From JBFMDN01 sp040753915 (lineage in GTDB: Bacteria; Desulfobacterota; Desulfomonilia; Desulfomonilales; Desulfomonilaceae), in assembly GCA_040753915.1 (NCBI GenBank), contig JBFMDN010000007.1:62001-126000 (forward strand): DNA of 64,000 nt, given 5' to 3'. The notes under the pieces were generated by a model. That model was not told the DNA's origin, did not search any database, and worked only from the letters and a program-made list of their open reading frames with translations. Both the position numbers and the translations under genes were made by a program. This document shows positions 62,150 to 64,000 of this stretch, piece after piece. Each line of letters starts with the position of its first letter. Position 1 is the first letter of the stretch.

Positions 62150-64000
62150 ATGACCGACCGTCCAAAAACAATGCCCGTACTCTTCTGTCCTGTTGGCATT
62201 GTTCAGGAGCTCCACGGTCGGGCTCATATGGCGGGCAAGAGACACGGGCGGGACTGGGAAGAAATTGCCAGCGGCCAGGTACAAGAAATGACAGAATATT
62301 CTGAGAGAAGAACCATAGAGGCCGCGCCACGTTGGCCGCTCCACGGTATTTTCGATCTTACCCACCGGTGTAACAACAACTGTCGGCACTGCTGGCTGCG
62401 CATTCCCTCGGATGCGCCCGAAAAGGCCCGGGAGCTCACCTTTGAAGAGATTTGCGGAATCGTCGACCAGGCTCGGCAAGCAGGGACTCGAGAGGTGACC
62501 CTGACAGGGGGCGAGCCCATGTTGCGGCCTGATTTCGGAGATATCTTCGACTACGTAATCGGCAAGTCACTTTCCTATCGGCTCAACACCAACGGCACTC
62601 TCATCACCTCGAAAATCGCCCGACTGTTGAGACATAAGGGATCCAAAATGGTGGCGCTTTATGGGGCCACAGCGGACGTTCACGACTATATCACCCGCAA
62701 TCCCGGTTCCTTCGAGTCTGCACTGCGCGGAATGCGCTATATGAAGGAGGCTCGCGCACGCTTCGTTGTCCAGATCGTTCCGCTCCGCGACAACCGCCAC
62801 CAATGGGAAGCGATGATGGATCTGGCCCATTCCTATAGCCCGCAGTGGCGGTACGGCGCCACCTGGCTCTGTCTCTCAGCCTACGGCTCGCCAGAAAGGA
62901 ACGCGGAGATTTCCCGGCAGCGAATTGACCCTACGGAGGTAGTGGGCTTCGATCCTCCAGACGTATCCTGGGACGATGGTGCAGGTGACGAAAATACTGA
63001 CACACGATCCAGTTGTACTGATTATTTCGGTCAGGATGATCGTCTGTTCGCCTCTTGTATTGGAGTCCGGACCGATTTCCACATAGATCCCTACGGCGAG
63101 ATGAGCTTCTGTCCTTTCGTCAAAGCCCCTTTTCTGAGATTCGACTTACATCGCTGGAGCTTTAGAGAGGTCTGGGATGAGCTCATCCCTTCGGTGCCGG
63201 CTCTGGTTCGTGGGGATGCCGAATGGCGAGAAAACTGCGGTTCGTGCCAAAATCGGTCTCACTGCCGCTGGTGCGCGGCATATGCGTATCTGGAGACCGG
63301 TCGCTTTTCCGCCCCGCTTTCGTATCTGTGCCAGGTTGCACAGGAGAGCAAACGGTACAGGGAGGAATGGCTCTCCCGCCATCGACGGTTTTTCGAAATT
63401 GCCGGCATCACAATTAGACTGGAGAGCGCTTTGCCCATGGACCGGATCTCGTTCCCTCCGGCCATTGAGCCCTTTGAGGTGAAGGCTCCAGGGGAAGATG
63501 TCGTCGCCGTGACCCATGTTTTCGGCCTGCCCGATGTGAGCAGGATTCTGGAGATGACACCTGTTTACCGAAATCCTCCGTGGGCCGTGTACAAGTACAG
63601 GGAGAGATTCGTTTACACTCTCATCTCGCCTGACCCGAACGAGACCGAGCTCTACCGTGTGGCAGAATTCAGCACGGATTTCCGGCGATGCATCATTTAC
63701 AGTCGTCGGACAGACGAATTCGAGATTCTTGCCAACGGTCTCCCGAGCTTGACTCTGTTCCCAACGGACCAAATTTTGGTGGCACAACTGCTAGCCTCGC
63801 GCCAAGGCTGCTACCTGCATGCCGCGGGAGTGGTGCTCGAGGGCTCGGGACTGTTGTTTGTCGGACAATCCGGTGCAGGGAAGTCCACGACTGTGCGCAT
63901 GCTCAAAGGAAATGCAGAGATCCTTTGTGATGACAGAATGATAGTGCGTCATTGGCCAAGCGGGCTCAGGATCCATGGCACATGGCATCACGGAGAAGTT
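62150..64000 (+). CDS. Radical SAM/SPASM protein fused to HPr-kinase-like P-loop domain, 3'-truncated
   Basis: The frame is open for 617 codons to the window end. The radical SAM core has the cluster motif C-x3-C-x2-C (C74, C78, C81 in HRCNNNCRHC) and TGGEPM. A SPASM-like auxiliary cluster region follows (SFCPFVKAP, then NCGSCQNRSHCRWCAAY around residue 362-377). A linker leads to a C-terminal domain with YLHAAGVVLEGSGLLFVG and the P-loop GQSGAGKS (residues 572-579), resembling HPr(Ser) kinase/PEP-carboxykinase-like proteins of RiPP-type maturation cassettes. The start at 62150 has GGGGGTGG upstream. The rest lies beyond the edge. Confidence 0.85.
   Translation, partial: MTDRPKTMPVLFCPVGIVQELHGRAHMAGKRHGRDWEEIASGQVQEMTEYSERRTIEAAPRWPLHGIFDLTHRCNNNCRHCWLRIPSDAPEKARELTFEEICGIVDQARQAGTREVTLTGGEPMLRPDFGDIFDYVIGKSLSYRLNTNGTLITSKIARLLRHKGSKMVALYGATADVHDYITRNPGSFESALRGMRYMKEARARFVVQIVPLRDNRHQWEAMMDLAHSYSPQWRYGATWLCLSAYGSPERNAEISRQRIDPTEVVGFDPPDVSWDDGAGDENTDTRSSCTDYFGQDDRLFASCIGVRTDFHIDPYGEMSFCPFVKAPFLRFDLHRWSFREVWDELIPSVPALVRGDAEWRENCGSCQNRSHCRWCAAYAYLETGRFSAPLSYLCQVAQESKRYREEWLSRHRRFFEIAGITIRLESALPMDRISFPPAIEPFEVKAPGEDVVAVTHVFGLPDVSRILEMTPVYRNPPWAVYKYRERFVYTLISPDPNETELYRVAEFSTDFRRCIIYSRRTDEFEILANGLPSLTLFPTDQILVAQLLASRQGCYLHAAGVVLEGSGLLFVGQSGAGKSTTVRMLKGNAEILCDDRMIVRHWPSGLRIHGTWHHGEV

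Overview
The window reads as a chromosome segment of an anaerobic, Gram-negative, mid-GC bacterium. Corrinoid-dependent methyl transfer, anaerobic (early cobalt insertion) cobamide synthesis, rubrerythrin, an NtrC/sigma-54 system and Wzx/Wzy-type surface polysaccharide genes together fit a sulfate-reducing or syntrophic Desulfobacterota, and a Desulfomonile-like organism would suit. That placement is inferred from gene content only. No rRNA, tRNA, CRISPR array or insertion sequence was recognised.

Region 1 (1-19160) is an exopolysaccharide/O-antigen locus. It holds a 5'-truncated Wzy/O-antigen ligase, two Wzz/GumC-like proteins, a reverse-strand block of two UDP-GlcNAc 2-epimerases flanking a glycosyltransferase and a polysaccharide deacetylase, and a forward block of flippase, CapK-like adenylate-forming enzyme, glycosyltransferase, polyprenyl-phosphate glycosyl-1-phosphate transferase and a secreted beta-helix protein. 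Small secreted proteins of unknown role are interspersed. A stand-alone response regulator follows.

Region 2 (20198-31681) is a cobamide biosynthesis and cobalt uptake operon behind a sigma-70-type promoter and a cobalamin riboswitch with a clear attenuator. Its genes are cobT, a cobD-cobQ gene fusion, cobB, cbiX, cbiM, a cbiN-like gene, cbiQ, cbiO, cbiL, cbiF and cobO.

Region 3 (32075-48597) is a methanol-type methyltransferase island. A soluble histidine kinase and an NtrC-family regulator are followed by two tandem 18-bp palindromic sites and a near-consensus sigma-54 promoter. Then come mtaA, mtaC and mtaB (all three zinc ligands of MtaB are conserved), an AmiS/UreI channel, a CobW-family GTPase, an unrecognised cysteine-rich protein, a RamA-type corrinoid reductive activase, rubrerythrin, a PAS/LuxR regulator and a flavin-type oxidase-fold protein.

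Region 4 (48891-57418) is a second corrinoid methyltransferase island with the make-up of bacterial O-demethylase (mtvABC-like) systems: an MtrH-family methyltransferase, two uroporphyrinogen-decarboxylase-fold methyltransferases (one lacking the zinc motif), a corrinoid protein, a RACo-type activator, a small cysteine-containing protein and a DUF2284 protein. Its promoter shares a 25-nt block and three helically phased TAGAY repeats with the cob operon promoter, which suggests that cofactor supply and use are co-regulated.

Region 5 (57818-60195) is a second cobalamin riboswitch controlling a zinc-type dehydrogenase and a divergent TrpD-family phosphoribosyltransferase, an unusual pairing. 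The window ends with tandem and interspersed repeats, an ankyrin protein, a BtuF-like protein without a signal peptide, and a truncated radical SAM/SPASM protein fused to an HPr-kinase-like P-loop domain, which is a lead to a peptide-modification cassette beyond the edge.
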